NCBI RefSeq assembly: GCF_037975245.1
Contig: NC_092581.1
Location: forward strand, 12,553,303 to 12,617,302
Direction: 5' to 3'
Length of the DNA stretch: 64,000 nt
Origin: Apostichopus japonicus
Taxonomy: Eukaryota > Echinodermata > Holothuroidea > Aspidochirotida > Stichopodidae
The notes beneath the pieces were generated by a model that was not told the origin of the DNA, did not search any database, and worked only from the letters and a program-made list of their open reading frames with translations. Shown here piece after piece: positions 1 to 12,854 of the stretch (its first letter is position 1; every line of letters begins with the position of its first letter). A program made the position numbers and the translations under genes.

Positions 1-345
1 AAAAGCAATCAGATCTTTCTGGAGGATGAGATGAATCGTCAAATGAGTGAATAGGCCTATACAGCAAAGCATCATCCGCAAAACCGCAACGCAAAACGAA
101 GTTGAGATTTAATGTGATGAGTAATGTCGTTTATATTGCATAAGAACAGAACTGGGCCAAGATCGACAGGTGCCTTGTGGGACACCTGAGAGAACAGGAG
201 CGGATGTTGATGATATTCCATGGATAACCACACTTTGGGTCCTGTACGTGTGACAAGAAGCTATTGATCTAACAGGAGAGATCTCCCCGAATTCCAACAT
301 GGCCGATTTTGGCCAGCAATTTACGATGAGAGACTACATCAAATG
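1..345 (-). pseudogene. Non-LTR retrotransposon (LINE) reverse transcriptase fragment, decayed
   Basis: Minus-strand reading gives FDVVSHRKLLAKIGHVGIRG (343 downward), then SGVPQGT, then, after a frame change, LGPVLFL and NINDI, then FADDALLY with the catalytic Asp-Asp. These are RT motifs in the right order for a LINE-type enzyme. Frame changes between blocks and an in-frame stop show it is dead. The rest of the element lies outside the window. The clade (CR1, L2, RTE or Jockey-like) cannot be assigned from so little. Confidence 0.85.
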
Positions 346-1316
346 CCTGTCAAGTTTCACATAACTAGAAATGACCAATATGACGTCCGGTGCCCTCTGT
401 TGATCTAGCGAACTGTTCCCCATCAGGAATGATATCATGCCTGGTGCACAGTACGCATGGGTGACTTTCTTATAAAGACTTTTTCAACTGTTTGTTAACA
501 ATTAGATGCAAAATCTTCCAAAAATGTATTGGGCATACTGTTTAATAGTCCAAAGCCATGGTCTTACTTAGAATAGTCTTGAAACAGTACACATCTCACA
601 CAGTGGTGGAGGTATAGTGTTAAGCTGGTGGTACATCACTGAAGGAATGTGAAAAATGACTCTAATTTACTGTGAAACATATTGCAGGCGTATACCTAGA
701 CTTACATCATCAGCATATAGACACATATATGGGAGAGGCAAGCAACCACTTGAAGTACAAAAGCCCTTAGCACTTAGTACAGGCTACCGAATGTCAAAAT
801 GAGTTTACTGTGGTCCAAGCTTGGCCGGAAGTTGGGTACCTAGCCTAACCATTGTCGACGAGACTAAATTGTGCCCCTGGCTGTTAGGCCAAAATGTAGA
901 ATAACGAAGTATGTAATATTTGGGTGCTTCAGAAGTTAACGAAGATCAGAACTTACCGAAAAAGAACTAGTCTAGATGTGAGGCCTGAATGCAGTTGAAG
1001 ACTCACTGCCCTGGTCTTTCCTCCAGGAAACTGTTCTCTCTCGCCGCATACAGCTGTTTACTAAATTAGTTTCCTAAACACACATTATAACGTTACTAGT
1101 ATATGTACTAACACTGTAACTTGTAAGTGCGTACAGCAGCAGACAGCTGCCGATCGTAAACACAACAGAAGTGTGCGACACGGAGAAAGGAAGATGCAGC
1201 GAAGATGACGTAATATTGTCTCAGAATAGCTTACTGTAGATGGGCAGTAAATATGATCTTGGATTGTGGTAGTGGTTTGACCACGGAGGAAATGCGATAA
1301 CCTCGAGAAAGGACAA
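346..1316. other. Unassigned noncoding sequence
   Basis: No protein, RNA or element ends recognised. The short open frames here have no family resemblance that I can see. Confidence 0.5.
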
Positions 1317-2048
1317 ACTAAAACGAATGACAGCGAATGACCGAATGACAATTGACTTTGTACAGGGTTAATTATCATTCGCGAATGACAGCGAATGACA
1401 CCGAATGACAACGAATGACAGTGATGAGAAGAGATAGAATGATTAAAGGAGTGGAGTAAATGCGCTTATTGGTTTTCTGCGCAGAAATGAGTTAAGGAAA
1501 ATCGCATGTTACGTGGTACGTTGCAGGGTTTTGGTGTAATTTACGGATAGAAACCACAGGGAAAGTTTTTGCGCCCCCCCCCCTTTCCCCACTTCCTTAC
1601 GCCACTGTTACAGAGTAGCTCCATAACTGGTGCAATGTTTCTCCTTTTCCAGTCCCTTTTGCACACCCCCCCCCCTAGAAAATGAAAAAAAAAATCATAG
1701 AAATGTCCAATATAAGGGCTCTTCCTGAAATTTTTAGCCGTTTAAAGATTATAGTATTGTTAGTTTCTAACAATTTATATCGGAAAAATGACGTTAAATT
1801 TACTTTTTAAAATCAGACTTACAATTTCGCTTACTATAGGCCTAAGGTGCGTTTGTATCTTGTCCGTACTTTACTAGATCTGTAAAGCACGCACTTCGCG
1901 TCCACGAAGTCTGAACTGTGATATCCGGTTGAAGCAAATGTCTGTGCTGTCATTCACTGTCATTCGTTTTAGTCAACGCAATTTTTTATTGTGTACATCA
2001 TAATTATTGTCATTCGTTATGTGTAACGCAATTGTCATTCATTTTAGT
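1317..2048. mobile_element. Inverted-repeat element with GAATGACA iterations
   Basis: The left end starts ACTAAAACGAATGACA and is followed by further GAATGACA units (1317-1427). The right end carries the same units inverted (TGTCATTC, 1948-2040) and closes with TGTCATTCATTTTAGT, a 15/16 inverted match to the left end. No clear target duplication. The middle contains poly-C runs and a piece resembling the right end of the hAT family at 40614-40952 (TTACGCCACTG near 1600). Likely a non-autonomous DNA or foldback element, perhaps composite. Confidence 0.5.
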
Positions 2049-2889
2049 AACACCCCTGGAGAAGGGAAAGGGTGGAAAGGATCAATAGTTCTGTAACAAT
2101 TACCTTTTTTTAATTGTTCACTCAGGAATATGCTGTGGCGTCGCCAAGTGATGGAGTTGGTGAACACTTCCCTTCTTGTTGGTAGCACCTGGTCTCCCCA
2201 ATCCTCCCCACTCCCCCCCCCCCCAACAGAAACGAAATTTGTCATATCCCAAATAATACTTTGCTGCTCCCTGAAAAGAGTAAAACTTATTGCAAGTAGA
2301 AGGAAACAAAAACACAATTTCACATGAAGATAAAACTGAGAACGCCAAAAGGTATCCAGAGATATCATTATCTTTCTCGATCTCAACGCCTAAAGTTAGT
2401 TTGTTTTCCGCCTATAGTAGCAACTACCGATAGACGTGGCATGATTAATTACATGGGGGAATTTACAACGATACAGCATAATTAACGGATAAACCCTAAG
2501 TTATAGTCCTGAATCTGAATGGGCTAAGTCGGCAAAAATCTTACTAGAGGACATAAACGCCAACCGAGCGCTACAAAGTATGAGTATTAGATCAGGGAGC
2601 TGCTCCCTGATTAGATAACACAACAAGAGTTGGTAAGCTTGTCTTTGCATGAATAGTTCCTCTCATGATGGTTCCTCTCATGATCACTCAAGTGATTTAT
2701 AGACCTCTATAGACCTCGTGCTAATCTAGACCGCTGATTTACGTTACGCCTATACCCACGTATTCCTATTGTATTGTTCAATCATGCAAATAAAACTTAC
2801 TCTGAAATTATAACTGAATTATGCAAGAGCATAGCTTCATATCACTTTGGGGACATAAACAGGAGCAGAAAAGAAAACACCCTTACGCA
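2049..2889. other. Unassigned noncoding sequence
   Basis: No gene seen. A perfect 10-bp inverted repeat around one T lies at 2591-2611 (ATCAGGGAGC/GCTCCCTGAT). Confidence 0.45.
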
Positions 2890-3391
2890 TATGGCAAGCC
2901 ATGTGGGACAAACACTGCATAATATATCCGCGTATTAATTGGAATTTATACGCGTATTAATTGGAATATACACGCGTTTATATTATTAGCCAATCATATG
3001 GCTTAAATATACCCGCATATTAATTCGAATATATATACACGTATTAATTCGAATATATACACGTATTAATTCGAATATATACACGTATAAATTCGAATAT
3101 ATACATTATACACATATTAATTCGAATATATACACGTATTAAATAAAATACATATGGGGATTAAATCCAATATATGCACGGATTAATTAGAATATACACG
3201 AAAAAACATTTCCGCTCTTGCTGTGTACATATACCAACGATATATGTTTTGGCAGGCTCGCGAGATCGCTTCAAAAAGCGAAACTTTACACATGTAGGCT
3301 ACAACACTTGTATATTCGAATTAATACGCGTATATGTTCGAATTAATACGCGGATATATTATGCAGTGTTTGTCCCACATGGCTTGCCATA
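2890..3391. mobile_element. Family A inverted-repeat transposon, short copy, 6-bp TSD
   Basis: Terminal inverted repeats of about 50 bp begin TATGGCAAGCCATGTGGG and end with its complement. They are flanked by the direct 6-bp repeat TACGCA (2884-2889 and 3392-3397). Inside are tandem, oppositely oriented units of about 22 bp containing CGTATTAATTCGAAT. No coding capacity. A second, filled copy with the same ends lies at 56495-59103, also with a 6-bp target duplication. Confidence 0.85.
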
Positions 3392-4008
3392 TACGCACGT
3401 AGATATTGCATGACGCACCCATGTACACAGTTGTACTTTAGTGTCGGCAAAAATAACATAGGAAGAAAAAGACCATCTCAAAGTTTCATCGAATGAAACG
3501 GAATAACCCCCTCTATTTTGTCTTCTTGTGTACAAATTGCAGATATGAAATAAATTGCTTTAATTGTTTGTAATACTTCAGTAAAACAGAAAAACAGACT
3601 ATATTTACGATACGTGAAACTAGAGCAAATTCAAGCCGAGGTTGATGTTTCAAGAGATGCTCATGAAAACATGCAACTCGGGTGAAGTGACATTTTTCCC
3701 TTCAAATTCTATCCATTGGATCATACTTTTGTAAATTACTCCGGTGTATTCAGTAACGCAGAAATTGACTACAAGTCTACGAAGTGTTTCGAACATTAAA
3801 AGTACCATACTATTCTTTTCTTTCTGATTATACTTAAATTAATGATTATTTATTCTTTTGATGATCGGATATATCCAATCTTAAAGAGGAGCAACGGCGG
3901 ATACGTTTGACAAGTGATATGCTATCCACACGTATGCTAGCAGGCTTGCAGAATTCATGTTTATGCATGTCAACCGATATAACCAGTATAGGAATAATTC
4001 GAATATAC

Positions 4009-4312
4009 CGGTGCTGTGGCCGAGTGGATAAAGGCGGTGGCATTTTAAGCAATGTGGGTTGGCAATCGGGATGTTCCGGGTTCGAACCCAGCCGGGTCAT
4101 AGCAAGGTGGGTTTTCATCCAAGAGCAATCTACGGTTTTCCCATCTGAAATGTTACTTTCTAAATTGAAAATATTCCAAAATTTAGTTTAATGATGTTGA
4201 GTTGGAAGCCACAAGACGTGTAAATTGTAATCCATAAGCCCTTGCGGGTTTCTCCCACAATTGTGGTCGCTTAAGCGTCATAAAATATAAATGCTGATTA
4301 TTATTATTATAT
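4009..4312 (+). mobile_element. tRNA-derived SINE
   Basis: The head carries Pol III box A (TGGCCGAGTGG, about 4017) and box B (GGTTCGAACCC, about 4079), spaced as in a tRNA. The acceptor arm does not pair, so this is not a tRNA gene. The body is about 200 bp and ends in an (ATT)n tail. It sits between family A-like fragments (TTCGAAT motifs at about 3995 and 4365), which suggests insertion into an older degenerate copy. Confidence 0.8.
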
Positions 4313-4419
4313 GGTGATATTTAATAAATGTCGGTGTATATTCAAATTAATGCAGGCATACTTTCGAATTAATGTCGAAGTATGTTAACTTTTCATATCC
4401 TCTGTGGTTCTGTTATTAT

Positions 4420-6434
4420 GAATAGCAGAAATGTTTATTCACACAGAGAAAGAAGACTTCTGCCGGACTATTCATACTATCCTTTGTTGGCATACTCCTC
4501 TTAAAATCTATATCAGGAAAAGTGCCAAACTGCATTAGAAGAAGATCTTTGTTTTTATATGTTATCAATCTGGATCTGGTTTTTTGTGGCTTGCATGTTG
4601 AAGGGCATGAATGGAAGTACATGTGGTGCAAAAATTGGCTCAATGGAGGCAAATTTAGACCCTTCCAGGAGCAGCGAACGAAATTTGTTGTTTACTATTG
4701 AGTGAAGAGGTTTGTTTACAAGTGACGAAAACTTCATGCTCTGATAGCAAAACATCTGCAGTCATGATACGGAAAATTGATGGTGCCATGAAAGGCCAAC
4801 TTGTCAGCTATCCGGTGATGGGCAGCGTTTAGCTAGTGAGAACTTCTATCTAGACTTAGAGACCCCATTGCTTTTTTGATTGTGTGTGTAAGTAGTCAAT
4901 GGGGCTTTTAATGAGCGCATGCTACCCTATAAGTGTGGGTTAAGACAGTGTATTATATTCTAGACACCGCAATAACTATCAATCCGTTTCGCCCACGTGA
5001 CTTGCGTACTTTTGACACCAGCCTAGATAAGGGAGTCAGGTTTTGATAAATAACGAAATAACATTGCATCAGAACACGTCTGCAATATAAAGGAATACAA
5101 ATCAGAGGTATTTCCACCACTAATTTCCTTGTTATAATCAAACAACAAATTTGTCAAAGTTTAGTTTCCTATTAATTTCCACATGGTGGTGGCGAGGGGG
5201 TGGAAATTGTCATTGGTGAAGTGGGCGCTGAAATCTCGATTAATATCTTCTGATTAACTTCTTAACATCAATGCCATAAAATGACTGAAAGAGTGTTAAG
5301 GATAGTCATTTTCTTAGAAATTGAAATAGGTAAACTGTTTACTACAATAAAGAAGAAGCACATTCATTTCATAGACCCAATATTTATTGATGTCGCAAAT
5401 TGATATTTTTTTTATTTGTAAACAACCAGATTAATAAAAGGAAGCTTTTTTTTCGGGCATAGATAAAGCAAATTGTACAGATTAATACGAACAAAGAATT
5501 AAGTTTTCCCGCATTGTGACACCAGGAAGTATGATACCAATAATACTCAATTTTATCTCATTTTTAATCTATGAGAAGGTATAGCAGCGAGCTGTCTGAA
5601 GTCTTTTAGGCCCCCGACCTAGGATCCTCCACGCGGACTGAGGCACAACCCACCAACCCAGCCCCCACCCCCCGCCTCCCATTATTCAGATTCAAGGCTC
5701 ATAATGCATGAAAGCTAGCTTTGATATATGAACTCGATGTTAAAAAATAATAAGCTCAGCATACTGTAGACAAATTTGTCAATGTCTGGAAAAAATATCG
5801 CTTTGATTGAAAAAATTTCGTGATCCACTGATAGGTTAACGCCTCATAGTTTGAGGACTGTCCAGTTACAGAGGGAATATTGCCATCTTAGCTTGATCTT
5901 CTTATATAAAACAAACTAAGAAAAGTCCATAAATGGATAAGATACGTATTCATATTAAGAAGAAATAAATGACAATACCTAGCGAGCCGGTATTTATTTG
6001 ATTTGTGACGATTACAGATAGGACGCTTTTGTTGCATGAGATTCAGATGACGAAGAAACAAAAGGAACAAAGATGAATAAAGGAAGAGTTTGAGACCAGC
6101 ACAATTAGCATGCATGCAGTTTTTCTTGCAACAATATCTTTTTATGTTTTGTACCTTCTGTTAAATCTCAGGACAATAAACCCCCCAAAAAACTAAAAAG
6201 AAAGGCATGAATAAATATCTGAAATATATAAACGAATATTTTTGCTGTAATTCAGATTACCACCATGAGTTCTCTTTATTCCGAAATTTAAAATCCATTT
6301 CAGTCGATATTACAGGTAAGATATGGTATGGTACCTCGGATACAACACCATTTGCCTCCTCACAAAACCCTCACTGAGCAGGACGTAGAGTGTATGATAA
6401 AGTTAGTCCACCCCCCTCCCCCCTCATGCCACTC
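4420..6434. other. Unassigned noncoding sequence
   Basis: AT-rich, with no gene, RNA or element boundary that I can support. Confidence 0.45.
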
Positions 6435-7533
6435 TTTTATCACAGGTAGCCACTTTCTTTGCAAGCTAACATTTAAAGTTGGTGCAAGTCGGTTCCAAGC
6501 AGATCATTAGATAGGTAAAGTTCATAGAAACATTTACATATTGACTAAAGTAAATCTATATATAGAAACATGACATCATCCAGAAAGAGTATGAATTATA
6601 ACGAAGATCATCATGGAGTTTTCACACGCAGAAACAGACATACTCCGTTGACGTCAGTTTCTTGCCTATGTCCTTTTGTTTTTCAGTCCTAACGTCAATA
6701 TTTTCTGCAAAATGGTCGAATAAACCGAACAGGTTGCAACTTACCTATCATGTTGCAACTTATTTTCAACATGTTGCAATGTAAATAGAGGTATCGTATA
6801 CATGCACTGTCCATGACTTACTTCTCTCAGTGAAGCATACACCAACAGGTATGGTTGACAAAATCGTATGTTGTGCACAGTTAGGCTGGTATAACAACAA
6901 GTTACCTTTAAAGGTAACTGAATTTACCACATTACAATGTCAGTTAAGAAATTAACATTTAGTGAAGCTGACTTACTTTCGTAGGTAACGAAAGGTACTT
7001 AATACACTATTTAAACCATAGTATAAACTGCAATGAAAATCTACAATACACCATTACCTTGATTTGCTTTGTAGGTAACTTAGGGTAATCTTGGATGTTT
7101 GTAGCAATGCTATGAACGCCTGATTTAAGACTAACAACAGGACAGAGCAGAATGATCTAACAATGCAGACTTCTATTAATAATGTAGATACCTATGATTT
7201 GAGGCCATACCAGAAGAGTAACTAAACTTAAGATTATTAAAATATAGTCTTACCGAGATATCACATCTGTTTTTTGTTTTGTTTTTTATGTTATTGTTTT
7301 CTTTGTTATGATCTATTGTTGTTTAATTTTATTAATAATTTACCCCCCAATGATTTTGCATTTTTATATTTTTTTTTTACGAAAGTGTGTACCTTAAATA
7401 AAGAGAAAACATCAAACTTTCAAAAGTCTATGCCCTTCCAATCTCTAATAACCTTTGTGGAAAAAATACGAAAAAACTAAATATTACGTAGATTATGGAG
7501 GAAATAATTTTTAATCTTGTACCCTGTTTGTCA
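6435..7533. repeat. 1099-bp tandem duplication, copy 1
   Basis: Repeated immediately at 7534-8632. I found a single difference (A at 7503, T at 8602). The unit contains the 18-bp perfect palindrome GTTACCTTTAAAGGTAAC (6901-6918) and several GTTGCAAC and AGGTAAC motifs, but no recognisable gene. Confidence 0.95.
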
Positions 7534-8632
7534 TTTTATCACAGGTAGCCACTTTCTTTGCAAGCTAACATTTAAAGTTGGTGCAAGTCGGTTCCAAGCA
7601 GATCATTAGATAGGTAAAGTTCATAGAAACATTTACATATTGACTAAAGTAAATCTATATATAGAAACATGACATCATCCAGAAAGAGTATGAATTATAA
7701 CGAAGATCATCATGGAGTTTTCACACGCAGAAACAGACATACTCCGTTGACGTCAGTTTCTTGCCTATGTCCTTTTGTTTTTCAGTCCTAACGTCAATAT
7801 TTTCTGCAAAATGGTCGAATAAACCGAACAGGTTGCAACTTACCTATCATGTTGCAACTTATTTTCAACATGTTGCAATGTAAATAGAGGTATCGTATAC
7901 ATGCACTGTCCATGACTTACTTCTCTCAGTGAAGCATACACCAACAGGTATGGTTGACAAAATCGTATGTTGTGCACAGTTAGGCTGGTATAACAACAAG
8001 TTACCTTTAAAGGTAACTGAATTTACCACATTACAATGTCAGTTAAGAAATTAACATTTAGTGAAGCTGACTTACTTTCGTAGGTAACGAAAGGTACTTA
8101 ATACACTATTTAAACCATAGTATAAACTGCAATGAAAATCTACAATACACCATTACCTTGATTTGCTTTGTAGGTAACTTAGGGTAATCTTGGATGTTTG
8201 TAGCAATGCTATGAACGCCTGATTTAAGACTAACAACAGGACAGAGCAGAATGATCTAACAATGCAGACTTCTATTAATAATGTAGATACCTATGATTTG
8301 AGGCCATACCAGAAGAGTAACTAAACTTAAGATTATTAAAATATAGTCTTACCGAGATATCACATCTGTTTTTTGTTTTGTTTTTTATGTTATTGTTTTC
8401 TTTGTTATGATCTATTGTTGTTTAATTTTATTAATAATTTACCCCCCAATGATTTTGCATTTTTATATTTTTTTTTTACGAAAGTGTGTACCTTAAATAA
8501 AGAGAAAACATCAAACTTTCAAAAGTCTATGCCCTTCCAATCTCTAATAACCTTTGTGGAAAAAATACGAAAAAACTAAATATTACGTAGATTATGGAGG
8601 ATATAATTTTTAATCTTGTACCCTGTTTGTCA
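7534..8632. repeat. 1099-bp tandem duplication, copy 2
   Basis: Second unit of the pair starting at 6435, joined head to tail. Identity is above 99.8 % by eye. The junction shares only a few bases (TT after copy 2 matches the unit start), as in a microhomology-type duplication or an assembly collapse error. Confidence 0.95.
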
Positions 8633-11600
8633 TTAGCAACCCGATAAAAATATAAAATCACATTTACTTAGACATTCAAAACAGACAAAAATCTATAATT
8701 AACAAACCAATATAGAAGTAAAAATGATGAATAGTTGGTTATTATATTAATGACAAATGTCTCTAGTTTTCTTTATTATATTTTTTTTTTGGCTCTTGTG
8801 GAATTGTCACCATGACAATACAAAAACATTTTTTTAAATGAGTAACAGGAGGCATTTGCTTGAATGAGCCCACTGACAACACTGTTTTTTTGCAGTGATA
8901 TTCTCTTTACACGGAGACACTTTCACACAATAATGGAAGCTATTAGGTATAACGAAGCCAATATTCCTTCTTCTATCAAGATCCTTATAATATTGTTTTA
9001 TAAACAGCATAGATAAAGTGTTTACAAACCCAAAACACACAAACTTTACATTTGACTTTACCAAAGACAAACAAATGATTGTTTGGGAGTGGAAGTTTGG
9101 TGGGAACATCAGGAGGATAAGGATGCCGGGGGGGGGGGGGGGATGAGATATAAAGTATACACCTTCTTTGGAATGGTGATTGAAAGATATATTTTCCATG
9201 GCGAGCATTGAATGAAATAAAACCTGAGGGAATGAAATTTAATGAGATAACCTCTTATCGACTAGTCTGACCAATTTTGGGGAAGAACAAATGTAAACTA
9301 TAGTTTTACATAAAATCAAAGAATTCAATTTGATAAGCTGATATTTACAGATGTCTCTCTTCGTTGAAATAAATCCTCCGAAGAAATCTGACAGACCTCT
9401 TGACAAAATCGAAATGTTGACCACACATTCCTAAACAACTAATTATTGTCCACACTTTGATGATCACAAATGAGAACATTTAACATTGAAATTAAAGTAA
9501 AAAAAAGAAGTATATTGCGTATAAAGTACCATAAATAGGCAAAAAAAAAATTGGGTTACACATTTGCTTTGGTGTGACTTTCAATGGCATTGACCGTGGT
9601 ACATGGAAAAGACATGAAATATTAACTGACCCATTTGCGCATATGAAAAATGAAAAAAGTTTTTAAGTCACAGATAATATGTAGAATGTTTTAATTTTAT
9701 TGCTTTATTAATCAAATTTTAGTACATTTATTACATTATAAACAGCCTCAGTAGTTCCTGTCCAAATCTGGTTCGATTTGTTCTCACCATTCAAAAGATG
9801 GAAACCGCAAAAAAAAAAAATCAAAACCAAAAACACATAATATACAAGTGATCCAAGGTGTTCTTATCATCACATCTACAGAAAGGTTTATAAAAATGGA
9901 ATGCAGATTATTCATGGAGTAGCCCCCCCTCCCTCCCACATCACCACCCTTTACTAGGGTGCATCTCATGTGGTTAGATTATGATGTTCAGTAGATTAAC
10001 CAATTCGATAAATTCGGTTGCAAAAAAAAAAGATAATAGTAATCCCTGCAAGGATCATTTAATTAATAATATGGGCATAGTTCACAAAACAGCATATATA
10101 TACAAATGTTTACAAATTGTTAAAATGTTTATTATAATAAGTAGTTAGTATTATTGCCATGGCAATAAGTTTGAAAAAATCAAAGATTGTTAGACTTAAG
10201 TCAATTCCTTTAATTCCTTCAAGAAAAACTAGATCCATAACAAAGTAAGACAACAAGTTGACTCCATTATCTTCTTTTTTACATAATTTAACAACACAAA
10301 ATAGGTATAAATTTGATCTTTGCTTTTGTGTTGTTCTTTGTGCATCTATATAATTAAGTGCTGTTTATTGTTGATGTTTCCTTTCCCTGTTTTCCTTGTT
10401 TAAGTCTTTTGTTCATAGGGACCTTACATAAGCTAGTTATAGCTTCTTTGGACTTCCCTCCACCCATTGTTTTTTTTTTCATTTACATTCATCATTTATT
10501 TAGTTTAACGTTGCATAGAAGGTACACTTTGTCTCACATTTTTGTATAACTAACCAAACCTACTATGTTATTAACATATAAAGCGACCACTGTTGAATTT
10601 AAGGCCACCACCCCCCCACAAAAAAGAAGTTTTTGTTGGATTTGCTTTTATAATTGGATATAAACCACAATGTAATGTTCGTTTTCTTAACCGTGTTAAA
10701 CTCACACAACAGCTAACACAATAGCATTCCATTTTGTTAACTATTACAATACAGGGGGGGGGGGGAGAGAGCGGATTACACATTCTAATTCACACACTTT
10801 GTTTTGAATAATTAAACACCCTAGTTCTTTTAAAATTTACAATGTTTTAATAACTCAAGAATTTTCCTTCTATAACTCACCAATCTATGTACAACTTCCC
10901 CATATTTTAAAAATTTATTATTTTATATCCTCTTAATACCAATCCATGTACAACTTAAAAACCGATTTATTTACAACAATATTAACTGAAAGATGCCAAT
11001 AATATAAAATTGCTAACATACGATTTAGTATGCCTTTTCGGGTAGGAACGTTACAAAAACAGTTAGTCGTGTACGATCACTACCCTCTAGATCCAGTTTT
11101 GTTACTCCAACATACTATAAGCCATCGCTGGTGAATAACACCGGGTCACAAGAATATTAGTTCTTGCTGGCTGAAAACCCGATATCAAGCAATGAATTTT
11201 CTACGTTGAATATGTCAATTGGCTAACCACTTTTCCCAATGTGCTAGCTACACCGGAGCAAATATAATAAATAAAAGATTAGCCTTTGTTTCACAGTGCC
11301 GCAATGTTCTCATTTTGTAATGATAAATAGAAAAATACACAAATCCTCAACGACAGAAACAGAAACCACCGCAACTTTCAACACTGAAGTGTTCCTTGGA
11401 CCTTAAAAGATCTTCACTATTGGTTACAAAATTTTTCAATCCGGTTACAACTGCTACCAATATTCAAAGGTATCTTCCTGAAAAGTTCTGACCTTCAATT
11501 TTTTTTTACATCAAACACTGAGGAGATTAGAATTTTGAGAATGAAATGTGTCGGGCAGGTGAGGTCCTTTTAAGGTGATGGGTAAAAAGTTAAATTACAA

Positions 11601-11938
11601 ACATGTGTGGCCATTATCAAACTTTCTAGCATATTCTGTGGGCAATACTGACGACCTTTACATCCGACTTACTTACTGACTTACTGTAACATCGCCTTTA
11701 AACATCTGTGGATAGGCTTTAAAACCCAAACCACAGTAACTAACATCCGTTTACTTTAATGAAACATGATATACCCTCAAATTGCTGTATCTAATTAACT
11801 AATTAATAAAAACAAAAGACAATTTGTAAGTTCTGCCATGAAAGAGATCCCCGTAACTGACAGCAGATATAGGGCAATGATGCAGCTTTAATAAATAACT
11901 GTACATTAAAAAAAAACGACATAACGCCTGTCCACGTA
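8633..11938. other. Intergenic and 3'-flanking sequence of GOGAT
   Basis: Very AT-rich with isolated G or C runs (about 9128-9142, 10755-10765). No protein or RNA gene recognised. The part nearest 11938 should contain the GOGAT 3' UTR. Confidence 0.5.
10966..11892 (-). terminator. Candidate polyadenylation signals for GOGAT
   Basis: On the minus strand, AATAAA occurs at 10971-10966 and 10919-10914, and the variant ATTAAA at 11892-11887, only 47 nt after the stop. I cannot tell from sequence which is used. Confidence 0.25.
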
Positions 11939-12126
11939 TCAAGCCACTGCCTCTACCATCTTGACCGGTCGAACTCCATTCTTGGAAGGAGACATGGTGG
12001 CTGGTATCACCACCCCTCCAGGTCCTGGTAGAGAGGTGTAACCCATCAGGTCCAGATCCACTTCCCTGGCTGCCTGACGGCCTTCGTTTATCGCATGGAC
12101 CACCAACGATTGCCCTCTGTGACAAT
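11939..12126 (-). CDS. GOGAT: GOGAT coding exon 35 (C-terminus and stop)
   Basis: Residues 2028-2089, then TGA at 11941-11939. Starts [20 protein letters not shown], the second FAD-contact motif; the family usually has Arg where this has His2030. The tail ends KMVEAVA. Acceptor TTATATCGTCAG. Confidence 0.95.
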
Positions 12127-12267
12127 CTGACGATATAAGTACGAGAAGGGAGAAGAAACGGATGAGATTTGGTGTCGCACAGTGAAAGGGACATGGAGAC
12201 TTGCATTTAAGATGTTGATGCTGTTTTCAGTATTTTGATGTCACATTATAAGTGTAATTTATGTATT

Positions 12268-12341
<74 letters not shown>

Positions 12342-12800
12342 TATATATATATAGATATATATATATATATAGATATATATATAAATATATGTATATGTTG
12401 ATACTAGATGAGACTAGTGGAACACTAGTAGTTGTAACTCGGAGTTTCACGCTTTATAGCGATCTTCAGACAACTCAATGGACATAGAGCACTCTGCACC
12501 AAGATAGACGCCAACCTACTCTACCTACGCTCCTGACCAGTCAGTCGAGCACTCTCGCCTATCTGCAATAGACGGAACAATGGAACAGCCGAACCAAGTC
12601 AGCTTTAACTACTCCATGAAGAATATACCTATACCAACTGCCAACACCTACGAGAGTTGTCTGAAGATCGCTATAAAGCGTGAAACTCCGAGTTACAACT
12701 ACTAGTGTTCCACTAGTCTCATCTAGTATCAACATATATTCCGCTCTGTCCAATGGACATAGAGCACTCTGCGCCAAGATAGACGCCAACCTACTCTAAA

Positions 12801-12854
<54 letters not shown>

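Noticed and set aside
4009-4110. Apparent tRNA gene (good A and B boxes)
   Set aside because: The acceptor stem does not pair and the sequence continues into a SINE body with an (ATT)n tail.
7274-8579. Two identical 68-aa frames
   Set aside because: They are identical only because of the 1099-bp duplication; composition is low-complexity Phe/Leu/Tyr from AT-rich DNA.
11799-12206. 135-aa open frame over the last GOGAT exon
   Set aside because: Shifted frame of exon 35; the true frame gives the conserved GQSLVV...EGRQA motif and a stop.
12259-12450. Tyr/Ile repeat protein
   Set aside because: Translation of a TA microsatellite.
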